Shown: positions 10,426 to 22,744 of the stretch, one piece after another
Position numbering within the stretch: position 1 is the first letter of the stretch
Layout: each line of letters begins with the position of its first letter
Source: Nelumbo lutea
Lineage: Eukaryota; Streptophyta; Magnoliopsida; Proteales; Nelumbonaceae
Assembly: GCA_022828595.1 (NCBI GenBank)
Contig: JAKGHH010000001.1
Span: 116,820,999-116,884,998 of the forward strand
Reading direction: 5' to 3'
DNA: 64,000 nucleotides
Made by a program: the position numbers and the translations under genes
The notes under the pieces: generated by a model
What the model was told of the DNA's origin: nothing
The model's database searches: none
Seen by the model: only the letters and a program-made list of their open reading frames with translations

Positions 10426-11236
10426 ATGGACTGAACTATAAACTGCTGCAAGGGTAGCCCAAGCTCTGTCTAATGATACCATTATCTGGGATTTCTTCTC
10501 GTTCCAGCATTGGAACATTTCGTTTCTCCACGGAATAAAATGCATGGAATGGATAGAGAGGAGAACGGAGGGAGCGAGAGTGAAATTCGACAAAGGAGTT
10601 TGCCAGGGAAGCCGTGTTTCTGCGGACACTAGGAATCCAGCAATCACTTCACTGGTCCTCATTGGAAGATCAAGTTTCAGGAGGATTTCAAGAGACGAAT
10701 CTACATTCCTCATCTGACCGACCTTTTCCATGATATCCAACCCTTTTCATCTACGTTTTGTATCAAGAGCTAGTTTCCTTCTTCTATTTCTTTTCTTCCT
10801 CTGTTTCAGCCTTAGACGTTAAGTGCTGTCTTAGTTGCTATCTAGACAGAATTCAAGTTCTTAATCATTCCATCCGATTATAGTTGAATTTTATTGATTT
10901 TCTTCTTCTTCTTCTTCTTTTTTGATTGCAACTGATTCTGTTCTTTGGAAAGATGGAGATGGAAATGTATGTCCATGTTTTTCTAACCTTCTAATATTTC
11001 CTAATTGATTATTTATTGCATCATTGTCTGTCTTACATTTGAAATATGTTTTGTTACGTATTTCTTGTAAATAAGAAAATGGAACGAGCATTTCTTACAA
11101 AATTTGGCTCTGTTTCCTATTATGAGATTGGCTTTTATGTTTCAGGCGTCCTGTGTTCGAGGATTTTTCAGATAGTTATCCAGCGGATGAGAAGTGACAT
11201 GGATAAATGAACAATAACGATAGAGTAATTCTTAAG

Positions 11237-12479
11237 GTATTATGTTTCCTTCATCCTATGTCCTTGTGAGGCTTATGATTCGCACTGTGCATATACGTTT
11301 GTAAAGTAGGTAATTAGTTTCAATTGAGCAGGTATGCAAGCTAAAAGTTTACTGTATAGGATTTTTGTTTTGATCTGAAATTCTTTATCATATGGGGTTG
11401 CGTTTGGCCATTTCAAATAATTTTGAGCTGTTTTCTGAGTTATTTTTCTCCTAACTGGCTTTTGGAGTCTGAGACCACTGCTTAATTATCCTGGTTTTTA
11501 GTACCATATAACAACGGTAAGTTTTGATGGACCTGAGATTGTTTGGGAACCTTGATAAATCCAGAACCGCCCAAGCTGCAATGTTAACTATAAATTCTTA
11601 AATCTCATTGGATTGTGAAATAGCTTGTATATGTGACTTAATTTTGGGTATATGGAGAATTGGAAGCCTTTGACCGGGGAGTAAAGCATGCTTTTGCACT
11701 GCAGAACACAATTTGTTTGACATCACTGTTGGAAAGAGAAGTTTGAAACAATCCACAAACTTAGAAACTAAAATATATTTTTATCTGCATCTTAAAAGAA
11801 GTTAGAATCAACCTATTAGTCTTTCGGTTGAGGCACAGACAAAGCCGCTGTCCTTGAAGTTTATTTGTCTTCCACTAGGTACTTGACCACAATACAGAAG
11901 GGTGACACTGCCATCAACCTCCAGGATTCAACACCACACCCTGCAGGTGCAAACAGTCCAGCAGAGCACCTTGAAACAAGTATGGTGTTGAATTATCTTT
12001 TTATCACTTCTTCTCAAAAAGATAAAGAGACCAATAGCCCATAACATCTCCAATGTGCAAGAGAGAAAACTCCCTCACAATTAGCGAAACACTCTCTCAC
12101 CATTGATTGTAAAAGTCCAAGAGGTATTGTTCTTGGAACCAATTAAGAAAGGAAAGAGGTAAATTAAAACAATAAAAAAGGACTATAAAAAACAATTTGA
12201 ATATAAGAAAACGTTAGAATACTACATTGGCAAATATTTTAGTTCATCTCTTCATTGAATGTTAAATGTGGAATTCATATTCTTTTTTCCCAACTTTTTT
12301 AACAAGTGTTGTCGAATCTGAATGTCTCAGTGCTAATTGGGATAATAACTTTGGCAGATATTTGATTTTCTTTTTTAGACCTCAGTGTCCTGTTTCTTGT
12401 ACAAACATAAACACCAAAGCTGGCTGTGAAAAGACCGACAAAAATTTGTAGAATGCAAGGACTGGATACCTTCTTTATT
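11237..12479. other. PFK intron sequence
   Basis: Starts with GT at the end of the second exon. The expected exon with the RAGPR and GGLCPG motifs was not found here. A GC-richer stretch near 11870-11985 has no motif I recognise. Confidence 0.5.
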
Positions 12480-13300
12480 CCACTAAGGATACCTTGTTGA
12501 AGGGAAAAAAACTTGGGAACTTGTTGGTCTTCATGAAGGGAAATAACTTGTTGGGTGTAAGTGGGTCTTTTCTATAAAGCATAAAACTGATGGATCTATT
12601 GAGAGATACAAAGCAAATCTGGTTGCAAAAGGTTTCATGCAGATGTATGGTGTAGATTACACAAAAACCTTTGCCCTAGTGGAAAAAATGAACTCCATAC
12701 GGGTCCTCTTGTCATTGGCTGCTAAATTGGGATGGCTTCTTTGTCAACTTGATTTGAAGAATGCCTTCTTAAATGGAGACTTGGAAGTCCAGCAAATGGG
12801 TTTAAGCAATGTCAGTCAAATCACATTATGTTTTTGAAGAGGGAAGACAAGAAACTAATTGTCCTTATTGTCTATGTCGATGATATTGTTATTATAAGTA
12901 ACTGAAAAACAAAAATATAGAAGCTAAAAGAATTACTTGCTTTACAGTTTGAGGTGAAGGATATGTATGCTCCAAAAGCACCCCATGCTATAGATGCAGA
13001 GAGGGTACTAAAGAACCTAAAGAAACATTCAGGAAGAGGTATCTTATTTGCTAGTAATGAGCACTTTAAGGTTGATGCCTACACAAATGCCGATTGGGCT
13101 GGGAATTGCATTGTCCAAGAAATTAATGTGTTTCCATGGAAATTGATTCCCATACACAATGCAATTTTCCTGTATGATAGAGGCATGTTCCATTAAAAAT
13201 ATTGCAATAGCACGCCAGTAAAGTAGATAACTGCCAGAAAGCCCAAGGGAAAGAGTTAATAGGCATGTCTCAATACAGGATTGAGGCTTTGTCAATCTTT
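12480..13300 (+). mobile_element. Ty1/copia fragment (RT and RNase H)
   Basis: Broken copia pol lies in an intron of the PFK pseudogene. It reads LLGCKWVFSIKHKTDGSIER and VAKGFMQMYGVDYTKTFA, then an RT core with WLLCQLDLKNAFLNGD. A separate piece carries VYVDDIVI, the RT catalytic box, and another carries YTNADWAGN from the RNase H region. Frameshifts, stops and large internal deletions are obvious, and no LTRs were seen. The order RT-RNase H without integrase downstream fits Ty1/copia. It is an old 0.8-kb relic. Confidence 0.85.
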
Positions 13301-13978
13301 GATAAAGAAATAACTGACATAAAAATCACGTACATGGAGCAAGAAAGGACAAAATTTCCCATTCATTTAACCTTCATCCTAGTCTTGGAATCCAGATTAC
13401 AGTTCCTCTTTCTTCTCCAACTAGTCAACAACCATGGCTCCCCCATTAAACTGTCAGTATAAAGGGGTAAATCCCATTCCATCTTTTCAGAATTATTACT
13501 TTCTTTGTATTTTGTAATATTCAATGTCACTAACATTCTGATGTAGTAGTAAAGGATGAAGAAACCAGTGAGCAGGCTCTCTCCTCTATGAATCGACTTG
13601 ATCAATGCAAGCCTAGTAAATGAAAACCAAAGAAGTATATAAAGAGGAGAAGTAATCAAAATTCAATATGATTTAAAAACCTTGGAATTCTATGGATTCT
13701 GTGTTACATTACAACTAAGATAAAACCTGTAAACTTGCAAAGTTTCAGGACGAATGCCTTTGAAATTTAAATGATGTGGACAAAATAAGTGTCATATATG
13801 GCTTTGTTTTTCCATATTTTTATTCTTTATATGGAACCGCTGTGGTATCCATTTAACCTAGCCTCCCACAGGTTAGTCCAGGCACAAATCAGTCAAAGCA
13901 TTTAAATTACAACCCTCTTTCACTCCTCGCATTTGAGGTTTCAAGATTTTTTGTGCATTGAACTTTAATCTGCTACAG
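13301..13978. other. PFK intron, right of copia relic
   Basis: AT-rich. It ends in a polypyrimidine-poor acceptor (TGCTACAG) before the next recognisable exon. Nothing else identified. Confidence 0.4.
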
Positions 13979-14530
13979 TTAGTCATAACTCTCAGAATAT
14001 ATGGTGTAAAAAAGATTATGGCGATAATTTTCGGTTATTGTGGATTTTCTGACAAAGAAATACATTAAATGCCGGTATGCCTCTTCATACTCACTACAAA
14101 ATAATACCAAAAATTCAATAGCATCATTTATTAATAACTATTTTATATTTTCTCTTCCTAGCTTTCAAGCAAACGTGTTCTTAATAGGTTATTCATGTCT
14201 TCAATCCGATTTTGTTGTTTAGCTATCACAGAAAGTGGTTCAAAATAACACCTTGCAGTCCTTTTTGGTGGAATTTTATTAGGAGTTTCATGTGGAGATC
14301 CCAGTGTCAGTGACATTATGGACAGTATGGTGGATTTAATTTCTTATACCTTCATGAATTGTTTCTTGTATATTTTAAAGGAATGAATTCTTATACTGAA
14401 CTAACATCACAATCCAAGGCTTAATATGTTCTTATAAATTTATTTGAAAAATGATATCAGGAAAGAGAACATGCTCTTTGTTCTGGGTGGGAATGGTACA
14501 CAAGCTGGTGCAAATGCAATCCATAATGAG

Positions 14531-15153
14531 GTTTCTGGTCCTGCATCCACCTCACTTTTAGTATTACATTATTATTATTATTTATAATACATTTTTCTGC
14601 AAACTTCTGTATTAGTCTATAGTTCCTAATGAGGTACAATGTAATATCTATGCTATACTGACTTGTTTCAATGTATATGGGCTTGAAATCACTTAGAACT
14701 GTGAAGTGAGGGACTCCTGTTTTATTTACTTATTTATTTTTCTTTAAGAAAATAATGTGGTTGGAATGCATTGTGAAGGAACTTTGTCTGGTCTATACAA
14801 AATTCTAATTTATTTCTATTTCTTGTTTTGGAATTTGATGTTGAAATTCTTGCTCTATTCTCATCTGGAAGTTTTCCTTCCTGTTTTCTGATGGCGAGGT
14901 AAAAGAAATTCATTGGATGTTTGGTTGTGTGCTTATTTTCAGGGTAGTACTTTAAGAAACATGAATTACTACAAATACATATCTTATTTATCTTCAGTTG
15001 AGTACATGATAAACCTTTCCTTGTGACATTTCATCTAACACATGAGTTCGCTTATGAAGTCTTGGGTTTTAAGGACAAAGAATGGATCTAGCATTTTCAA
15101 TGTGTGTGTGGTTTAGTTGGGATGAGATCTAAACTCATGATTGTTGTGCTAAA
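14531..15153. other. PFK intron sequence
   Basis: Begins with a GT donor after the GGNGTQAGANAIHNE exon. The following PKTIDND exon, which holds the catalytic aspartate in this family, is not present here. Confidence 0.45.
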
Positions 15154-15437
15154 CATAACCCAATTCAGTTGTTTTTTTCCTTGCTTTGATTAATTGGAGA
15201 AACACATAGACAAACAAAAGAAATTGGGTATAGAATATGTACATAAAAGGATCCATAGACTCCATAAAGAAAAGCCCCTGAAAAAACAGCAGAAAGCATA
15301 ACCCAATTCAGTTCTTTTTTTCCCTGCTTTGATTAATTGGAGAAACACATAGGCAAACAAAAGAAATTGGGTATAGAATATGTACATAAAAGGATCCATA
15401 GACTCCATAAAGAAAAGCCCCTGAAAAAACAGCAGAA
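15154..15437 (+). repeat. 143-bp direct tandem duplication
   Basis: The block starting CATAACCCAATTCAGTT at 15154 recurs at 15297 with only a few changes and runs through AAAAAACAGCAGAA. There are two copies, and no coding is recognised. Confidence 0.9.
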
Positions 15438-16070
15438 CTAGCATATTAGAACAGTTGACCACCTCAAGCAAGAATCAGGAAAGACAGTGCAGACTTGTGA
15501 GACACCAACATGGAATGTCTGTACGTTGTTTGTTTTACTTTTCCAATCTCTGTTTCTTTCGTGTTAATAGACAGTTTTGTTGATGATAAAATCATAAAAA
15601 ATATCAGTGATGCAATCTGAGATGGATACCTAATCACATATTTTCAATTTCATGTATGTAAATTAAGATCTGTCTCTCATGTATGTGTTTGAATTTGTCT
15701 GCAATATAATAGGATCTGGCAAAAATGTTCTCTTCAAGTATTGGAGGTGGAAGTGAATTAGCATGTCAATCAAACAAAAATGTAGAAAGAAATATTCTGC
15801 TTCTTAGCTTCCAAATTGAAATTTTCCTTAACACTTTTTTTTTATCAATTATTTTCCTTAACACGTTTCCTAGAATGTTGAATGGAAAGTAAAGATAACT
15901 ATATTACCATTTTAGTTTTCATATGTTAACATTACTCTGGCCATCATATTTGCCCCCCACTTCCTTGGGATTCTTTTTAAGTAGATTCTTCTTCCCTTTG
16001 TCTCTTGTTTCTAGCTTGGGCTTGGTCAGTGATCTAAAAGGCATACCCACATAGGTTTCATAGGTGAGCC

Positions 16071-16107
16071 TTTTTTTTTTTTTTTTTTTTTTTTTTGGGG
16101 GGGGGGG
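16071..16107 (+). repeat. Poly-T/poly-G homopolymer tract
   Basis: 26 T followed by 11 G, in the long PFK intron. Surrounding sequence from 15438 to 17016 shows no recognised gene. Run length may be uncertain in an assembly. Confidence 0.9.
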
Positions 16108-17016
16108 CGGGGCGGATCTTGCTTGAACCTTGGTGCACCTTACCTGTTTTTGGTGGTTTCACAAAGGAGCCATTCACTATAAGCTTCTTTCTTAGATTAA
16201 GTGACCAAAGTCGCATTTCAATATGTGGCTGGTCTGGTCTTCACCAAGAATGGTTTAATGTCCCTAGCTTCTAGAGTTCAATGCTTTCCCCAAGTTGGAG
16301 AAGGGTATGTACTGCTTGCCTTTGTTTGATATGTTCATTTTATGTTTCATGAATCAATCTTGAATTTGATGTTGAACATGTAATTTACTATATTGTAGGT
16401 TGTAATCATGCTTAGGGTTTAAATCAGCCCATGTAGGACTTGAACATATAAGGTTATTTATGATAATAACACCATACTCTAACCAATTTGAGCCAATAGA
16501 CTTTTTGAAATATCTTATTTCTTTCTGAATTTGTATTGCATATTCTTGTATATTAGGTTTTTATTTTGTTTTTTGAAGTAATGCCTCATTTTGTTTGTTT
16601 ATGTGCCCTGATTACACCTTAGGCTCTAGGAACCCCTTGTGCTTTAGTTATGCTTCTCACTTTTAAATCATTGTCTGATTGTATTCCTGTGGAAAACCCA
16701 TATTTGGTTTCTGTCATCTCCACCTTCAAAGAATCGGTTTATTCCTATAGGAAACCGTGTCATCAATACTATTAGCATCCTTTTCAAGAAAAATCTGGTG
16801 AATCATTTTTTTCATCTACTAAGTGTGTTTCATCTGCCTTAAGGAGAGGGAATCAGCTATATCTCCTTTATTGTTCAACATGTAACCAAACACTCATGGC
16901 ATTTCTTCTTGGAATTTATGGGGCATAATGAATGGAATGAATGGCCTAACTGAAATGCCAAGGCATTAGGATCCTTGGGGAAAGACTCAAGAAGAAAACT
17001 TTGGCTGCCCACATTT

Positions 17017-17160
17017 GACAGCCTGGGCTATGAATAGGGCTCCCTCTACATGACATATTAGTTTGCCCAGCCATGTATCTGGCACTGATCTGTTACTTTG
17101 AGGTTATATGAACTAACATGCCATGCAACAAGAGCCCTATTTATAGCCTAGGCTGTCAAA
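17017..17160. mobile_element. Small foldback element (MITE-like), 144 bp
   Basis: A 28-base arm starting TTTGACAGCCTGGGCTAT is mirrored at 17133-17160 (AGCCCTATTTATAGCC..) with two mismatches. The loop is about 90 bases. No target duplication could be assigned. Confidence 0.7.
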
Positions 17161-17649
17161 CTTTTTTTATTGAAAGATGAAGTAGAATTATATTAATGTA
17201 TAAAGGGTAGGTGAGATCTCAAGCTATCAACTTGGACTGCCAAATTTTAGGCTGGCTTTATGGGAATTCTATCAACCATGTGGTGATGTGTGTGTATGAA
17301 TTGGTGGGTGGAGGTTTGGAAGGAGAGGAATATAAGATTTTTTATGGAATGGAAATCCCGTTTGAAGCTCTTGTGGGGTTGAGGGGTTGGTTTCTTTTAT
17401 CCTTCATTCTTGGATTGTGGAATACATTACAATTATTTGACAAGGAATCTAAGAGAGTTCCTTTCCTTTTGGAGTCCTGGTGGGATGAGGTGTGTGGCTT
17501 TATATATATATTGCAGATATTATCATGTATCCTTTTTGTTGCAATGGGTATTTCCCTTTCCTGCATCAATATTCAAAAATGGTCAATTGTTAATTTTCTA
17601 TGATGCATCAATTACATTTTCTTGACATTGATGTTACTTCTTGATGCAG
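17161..17649. other. PFK intron before the IQQQ exon
   Basis: Contains open frames on both strands of up to 130 codons without any family motif. It ends TTGATGCAG, a normal acceptor, at the exon starting 17650. Confidence 0.4.
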
Positions 17650-18415
17650 AATTGGTTTGAGAAAAAGAATGCTAAAGGTCCTTATGGGCATATTACACTT
17701 GGAGATATTGGTTGACACATTCAACAACAGGTCAGTAGACTCAGTACTTCTGTCTCCATGCTATATCTCTTGAAATATTGAAGCAGATAAAGTTTTCTGA
17801 TCTCAGAATATGCTACTTGTAATAATGGTTTGTCAATAATGTGATCACTTCATGTATGGGTTGAGGATTAGATGAATACCATGAAATTAAAAGCTAACCA
17901 ACTCTGATCCTTAAGGCTCATTTTGGAAGAGTGCAAATACAATGTCATGCTTCTTGAACTTGAACCTGATGCAATGTCATGCTTGGCAGTTTGAATTTTA
18001 TCATTGTACCAAGCAATGGGCCCTAACTTGGAGAGAGCTTATGAAGAAAAGCATTTTTAAGGAGTCATATACTCAAAGGCATGATTCAAATTGGAATGTG
18101 GGTGGTGGCTGTTATTGCAGATTACTGATTAGAGGTCCTAATGTGAAAATAGGGATTTAAATGGTGATGAGACCTTCCTATTGAGTATGAGATTAGATAA
18201 GTCCCCACTACAACTATCATGAAAGTTTACCAGAAATCCAGCCGGCATCTTCCTATGAAATTAAGGTTTAACTAGGATGAAGGATAGTATATAGCATGGT
18301 CATGATTTAGTGTGATCATTGTCTCTATATGGAATAAAGACTTCTAGCATGTCAAATGTTATATGGGAGTACGACAAAATGTATGATTGATAACTAATAA
18401 ATGCTCTCTGCACTC

Positions 18416-18578
18416 TGGATCTCCTACCCACAAACTCTTCCCACATCCCTACCCACAAGACACAACCACCATGTATGGTGATCATCTCCCAATGAATGAC
18501 AAAGGAGATAATCCCCATGAACAGCTGTAGTTTCCTGTGGGTAGGGATGTGGGAAGAGATTGTGGATAGGAGATCTGA
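18416..18578. mobile_element. Foldback element with 44-base arms
   Basis: GATCTCCTACCCACAAACTC.. at 18418-18461 pairs with 18533-18576 (..GTGGGTAGGGATGTGGGAAG..), with only a few mismatches. The spacer is about 70 bases. It is non-coding and lies in an intron. The rest of 17731-19554 shows nothing recognised apart from a GA microsatellite. Confidence 0.75.
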
Positions 18579-18846
18579 GCTCTTCTCTCTCTATGAGGGA
18601 GTTGAACAAAAATATTTTGCAGGTGGTTAAATAAGGCAGAGGCTAGTTTATAGATGTAAAGACCAATGTGTTGAATATTAATAGGTAAATCTAATTGGAT
18701 TTGTTTGATTTAGTCTTTCTTTGGAAAGCATTCTCTCATATTTACATGTCATATAACTTTGGATTAAACAAAGAAAAAATGTTGTTTTATGATATTCTTT
18801 CTTCATTTTTTACTCTTTGGGATTTGCTTAATTCAGTCTTCTAATG

Positions 18847-18850
<4 letters not shown>

Positions 18851-18883
<33 letters not shown>
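18851..18883 (+). repeat. (AG)n microsatellite
   Basis: About 16 uninterrupted AG units. Confidence 0.95.
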
Positions 18884-18886
<3 letters not shown>

Positions 18887-19555
18887 AAAATAGAACAAAC
18901 TTTGTTGCATATAATGTGGGGATAAGTACCATACTAAAACAAATTTCAGCCCTTAAGCATCAAACTTAGACACCTGACTTTAATTAAGATGGAATTGAAT
19001 GATCAACATGAGGGTTGATTTTTGACTTTTTTGAAAACTTTGTTTTCTGGAAATTTTATCATAAATTTCTGTCATGTAAAGGTTTAAGACAAACCAACCA
19101 AATAAGACCTTAGCTATGGTCAGATGGATAACCAAGATTATATTCAACTAAAAGGTTGAATTATAACTTGAAGGTAACATATAGGACTTAAAAAGGAAAA
19201 CCTATTGGAATTCTTAACTCTACATCAAATCCTATTGAAAACTTGAATCATATGACCAAAAACTCCATTGGAATCCCCTAGTAATTTCATGAAAAGTTTA
19301 AACCCCCTCAATACCAACTAAAAGACATTAAATAAAAAGATATTGGATAAATTTCTAATCACCTATTACCATCATTAACATAAATATTGATGTTCAGAGT
19401 TTAACCTATTTTCAGAAATATTACAATCACAGCATATCTAGGTAAACATGTGTATGCATTATACAAGGCAATTCTCAATTAGTAGTACTTATAAGTAGTA
19501 ATTTTTTTTTTAAGTTGTTAACTTGTTTATGAGACATTAAGTGACTATTCCAAAA

Positions 19556-19740
19556 GGGGTCATTGCTTGGTGTAATGGTAAAATCTTGAGCTGACAAGCA
19601 TAAGAGGACACAGGTTTGAGTCTAAGAGCAGCCAGTTCATGCAAAAGAAATGCCAAGGGTTAGGTATATCCAATCCACCCCACCCAAGACCCTAAATAGT
19701 TGGAATCAACAATGGGTAATGGCCTTTCAATGGTGATTCC
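19556..19740 (+). mobile_element. tRNA-derived SINE
   Basis: It starts near GGGGTCATTGCTTGG. A box A-like TGGTGTAATGGTA at about 19569-19581 is followed, at internal-promoter spacing, by a box B-like GGTTTGAGTCT near 19613. A tRNA-unrelated body follows (AATGCCAAGGGTTAGG, CCACCCCACCCAAGACCC). There is no tRNA fold or CCA context, so this is a SINE head, not a tRNA gene. It lies in a PFK intron, about 140 bases before the split exon. The 3' end is imprecise. Confidence 0.75.
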
Positions 19741-19937
19741 AAATCCTTCATTCTTATGGTGTTCTGTCTTGTCCTTTGAACCTTCTATATCAAATTATGA
19801 CAAAGGTGATAATAATAGCCTTTGATTTCTTAAGCAGATTTTTGTACTCAATTATACTTGTTAGCTTTCATGCATCATTATGTCAAACAATTATTTTAAG
19901 GAGATTGGTGTTCTTGTTGATGTGAAGTATATTGATT

Positions 19938-22708
19938 TTACCAAGATTGTTGGGAGGTGATAAAAGATGATCTCTGTGATGTTTTTAAGGAGTTTGTAGA
20001 CAAGCATGTAGTTAGTCGAGGTATCAATGCTACTTTTTTTGCTCTAATCCAAAAGAAATTTGATGTTGTCTATCCTAAGGACTTAAGGCCAATTAGTTTG
20101 GTGACAAGTATCTATAAGATATTGCCAAAGTTCCTTCCCTGAAGACTAAAGAAGTCCTCCCTTCCATCATTAGTCAGGCCCAAGGGGCCTTCATTTGAGG
20201 ACGTTAGATAATTGATCAAATTTTGATTGCAAATCAATGTGTGGAAAAAAGATGAAGAAATCCAGGAAAAGAGGCTTTGTACATAAGTTGGACCTAGAGA
20301 AAGCCTATGACTTGGTGGGTTGGTAATTCCTATTAGAAGTGTTGAGGAAATGTGGGTTTGGGGAAAGGTGGTGCAGATGGATTATGGGTTGTTTCAATAG
20401 CTGTCATTATTCCATCCTAGTAAACAGAGTGGTAAGGGACTTCTTTCTATATTGTAGGGGTATTAGACAAGGGGATCCCCTTTCACCTTTTCTCTTTACT
20501 TTGGTAGCTAATGCTTTCAGTTGAATTGTCACTAGGGTTGATAGAGAAGATGTCATAAGGGGTTGGAGAATAGGCAGAAACCAAGTTATAGTTACACATC
20601 TTCAGTTTGTAGATGATTTAATGATATTCTGTAATGGAGGCTTTAGTGAGAAGGTGGGAAACTTGAAGGAGTTGATTAAGACCTTTGAAAATTTTTGAAT
20701 TTGAAAATCAGCTTAAAAAAGAGCTGCATAGCGGGGATCAATTTGGAGAATGAGGAGATTGAGAATATTGCACATTGCCTTGAATGCTCTACTTTGTCTT
20801 GGCCTATGTCCTATTTAGGGCTTCCATTAGGGGAAAATCCTAGGGAGAGTAGGTTCTAGACTCTAATCATAGAGAAATTTGAGAAGATGTTAGCATTGTG
20901 GAAGAAGAATTATATCTCGTTGGGTGAAAGGATCACATTGATAAGAGCTACCCTTACAAATTTACCTATTTACTACCTCTTTGTCTTTAGGATACTACCT
21001 AGGGAAGCAAAGAAATTAGAAAAATTGATGAGAGACTTCCTTTGGGAACTATGAGAAGGAAAAAAAATCATTTGATCAGATGGGAGGTTGTGGGTAGAAG
21101 CAAAGAGGAAGGAGGATTAAGTCTATAAAAAAGAATTTGGCCCTACTAGGGAAGTGGTTGTGGAGATGGCCTTTAGAGCGAGAGAGACTTTGGCACGAAG
21201 TGGTGAAGAGTATTCATGGATGCTTAGAGAATGGATGGGATGTTGATGCATTAGGAAAGGCTAACATAGCAACACCTTGGAAGGCAATCCACAAGATTCT
21301 CCTATAGTTCCTTAATTGTGTCAGGTATGATACTTGTTCTGGTACTTTTGTTCGTTTTTGGAAAGACACTTGGGTTGGGGATCTCCCTCTTAATAATGTT
21401 TTTCCTTGTTTTCAGTTTCTTGGTATAAAAATGAGGTGATTTCAAAATTCCTTATCTTTTAAATCTGTCGGCCTTGTCTTGGGATTTTGGTTTTCGTTGA
21501 GGGTTAAGGGATGAGGAAGTTGATTGTTTGTCTAATTTTCTTTGCCTCCTTGAAAAAGTGTGATTATATCACTCATTGCCAGACTAGAGGATTTGGGCCC
21601 CTCACCCAAAAGGGTTCTTTTCATGTGGTTCCTTTTTCAAGTCACTTTGCAACACCATGTTGGAAAGTGTGCCATGGGAAAGGCAACATCATGGATAACC
21701 TAGAAAAGAGAAGACCCTTTCTTTGTATCTCTCCTAACTGGTGTACTCTTTACAGATCTCATGGTGAGAACTGTTATCATTTATTTCTATACTGTGGTGT
21801 CACTGCAAAGCTTTGGGTCTGGCTTTTCTCCTTGTTTGGGTGTAGGTGGGAGACGCCAACAGAAATAAGCTTGTTGTTCAACTCATCTACCTTCTCATGG
21901 CCCCATAAAAGATGAAGAAGCATGTGAAAGTGTGCAATGTCAGCTTTGATCTAGACGGATTGGGAAGAAATGAATACTAGAATATTCCAAGAGAGGGAAA
22001 GGAGCAGATAGGCCTTGAAGGATTGCATCATGAATAGGACAATACAATAGTTAAATTCTATGGAACTGTTTGCCTTCTCTTTTGATGATATATGGAGGAA
22101 GTGGACAGCAGTAGCAAGCTGCTCATCCATAAAGGACAGGGTTTCTATAAACTACCCCCCCCCTACAAGGTTTTCTGAAACTAAATTTTGATGGGAGCAG
22201 CCCGGGCAACCCAGGGCCCTCTAAATTGGGAGGAGTTCTGAGAAATGAGTCTGAAGAGGTTATCCTTCTCCACTCTAGCCCATTGGGAGTTTGGAATTCT
22301 GTTAGAGCATAATTGTTAGCTGCCATACAAGGAGTCCTTCTTGCAAAAGAATAGGGTGTGGGGCAGTTGCTGATTGAAGGGGACTCAGGGGACTTTAAGA
22401 TAGTAGTGGGGTGGCTAAATAATTTAGAGGAGGTTGCATGGATTTACAAGAATGAGCTAAATAAATATAAATGACTGACAAGAAATATGTCTGCTACAGT
22501 AAAGTGGGTGGGGGAATCAGCAAGCACCCTCGTTGATATTTTGGCAAAACAATGGACAAAATGGAAATACTCTTTTTGGCTAAATTGTAATCTTGTAGCA
22601 CTCATGTACTCCTTGCTAAACTGTAGCACTTATGCACTCATGCCTCCCCAAAGGTCTGTATGTTCCTCTTGATTTTAATGAAATGTGAAACCATTTAACA
22701 AAAGAAAA
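19938..22708 (+). mobile_element. LINE A (L1-type), 5'-truncated, 2.8 kb
   Basis: Flanked by the perfect 9-bp target duplication ATATTGATT (19929-19937 and 22709-22717), with an A-rich tail before the second copy. The body is a decayed L1-type ORF2: RT from about 19960 (CWEVIKDDL, LRPISLVTSIYKI, GIRQGDPLSPFLFTLVA, QFVDDLMIFC), a C-terminal zinc-binding RT-associated region at about 21511-21915 (RRPFLCISPNWCTLYRSHGE) and an RNase H-like tail to about 22600. No endonuclease region is present, so it is 5'-truncated. Stops and frameshifts are frequent. It interrupts the PFK coding sequence. Confidence 0.92.
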
Positions 22709-22744
22709 ATATTGATTCAACATACATGATTCAAGAAAAAGCTT

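Noticed and set aside
10420..10740. 106-codon minus-strand open frame
   Set aside because: It lies antisense to PFK exon 1, whose plus-strand frame shows real homology; the minus frame has no motif.
19556..19640. Possible tRNA gene
   Set aside because: A and B boxes are present but the sequence does not fold as a tRNA and continues into a SINE body.
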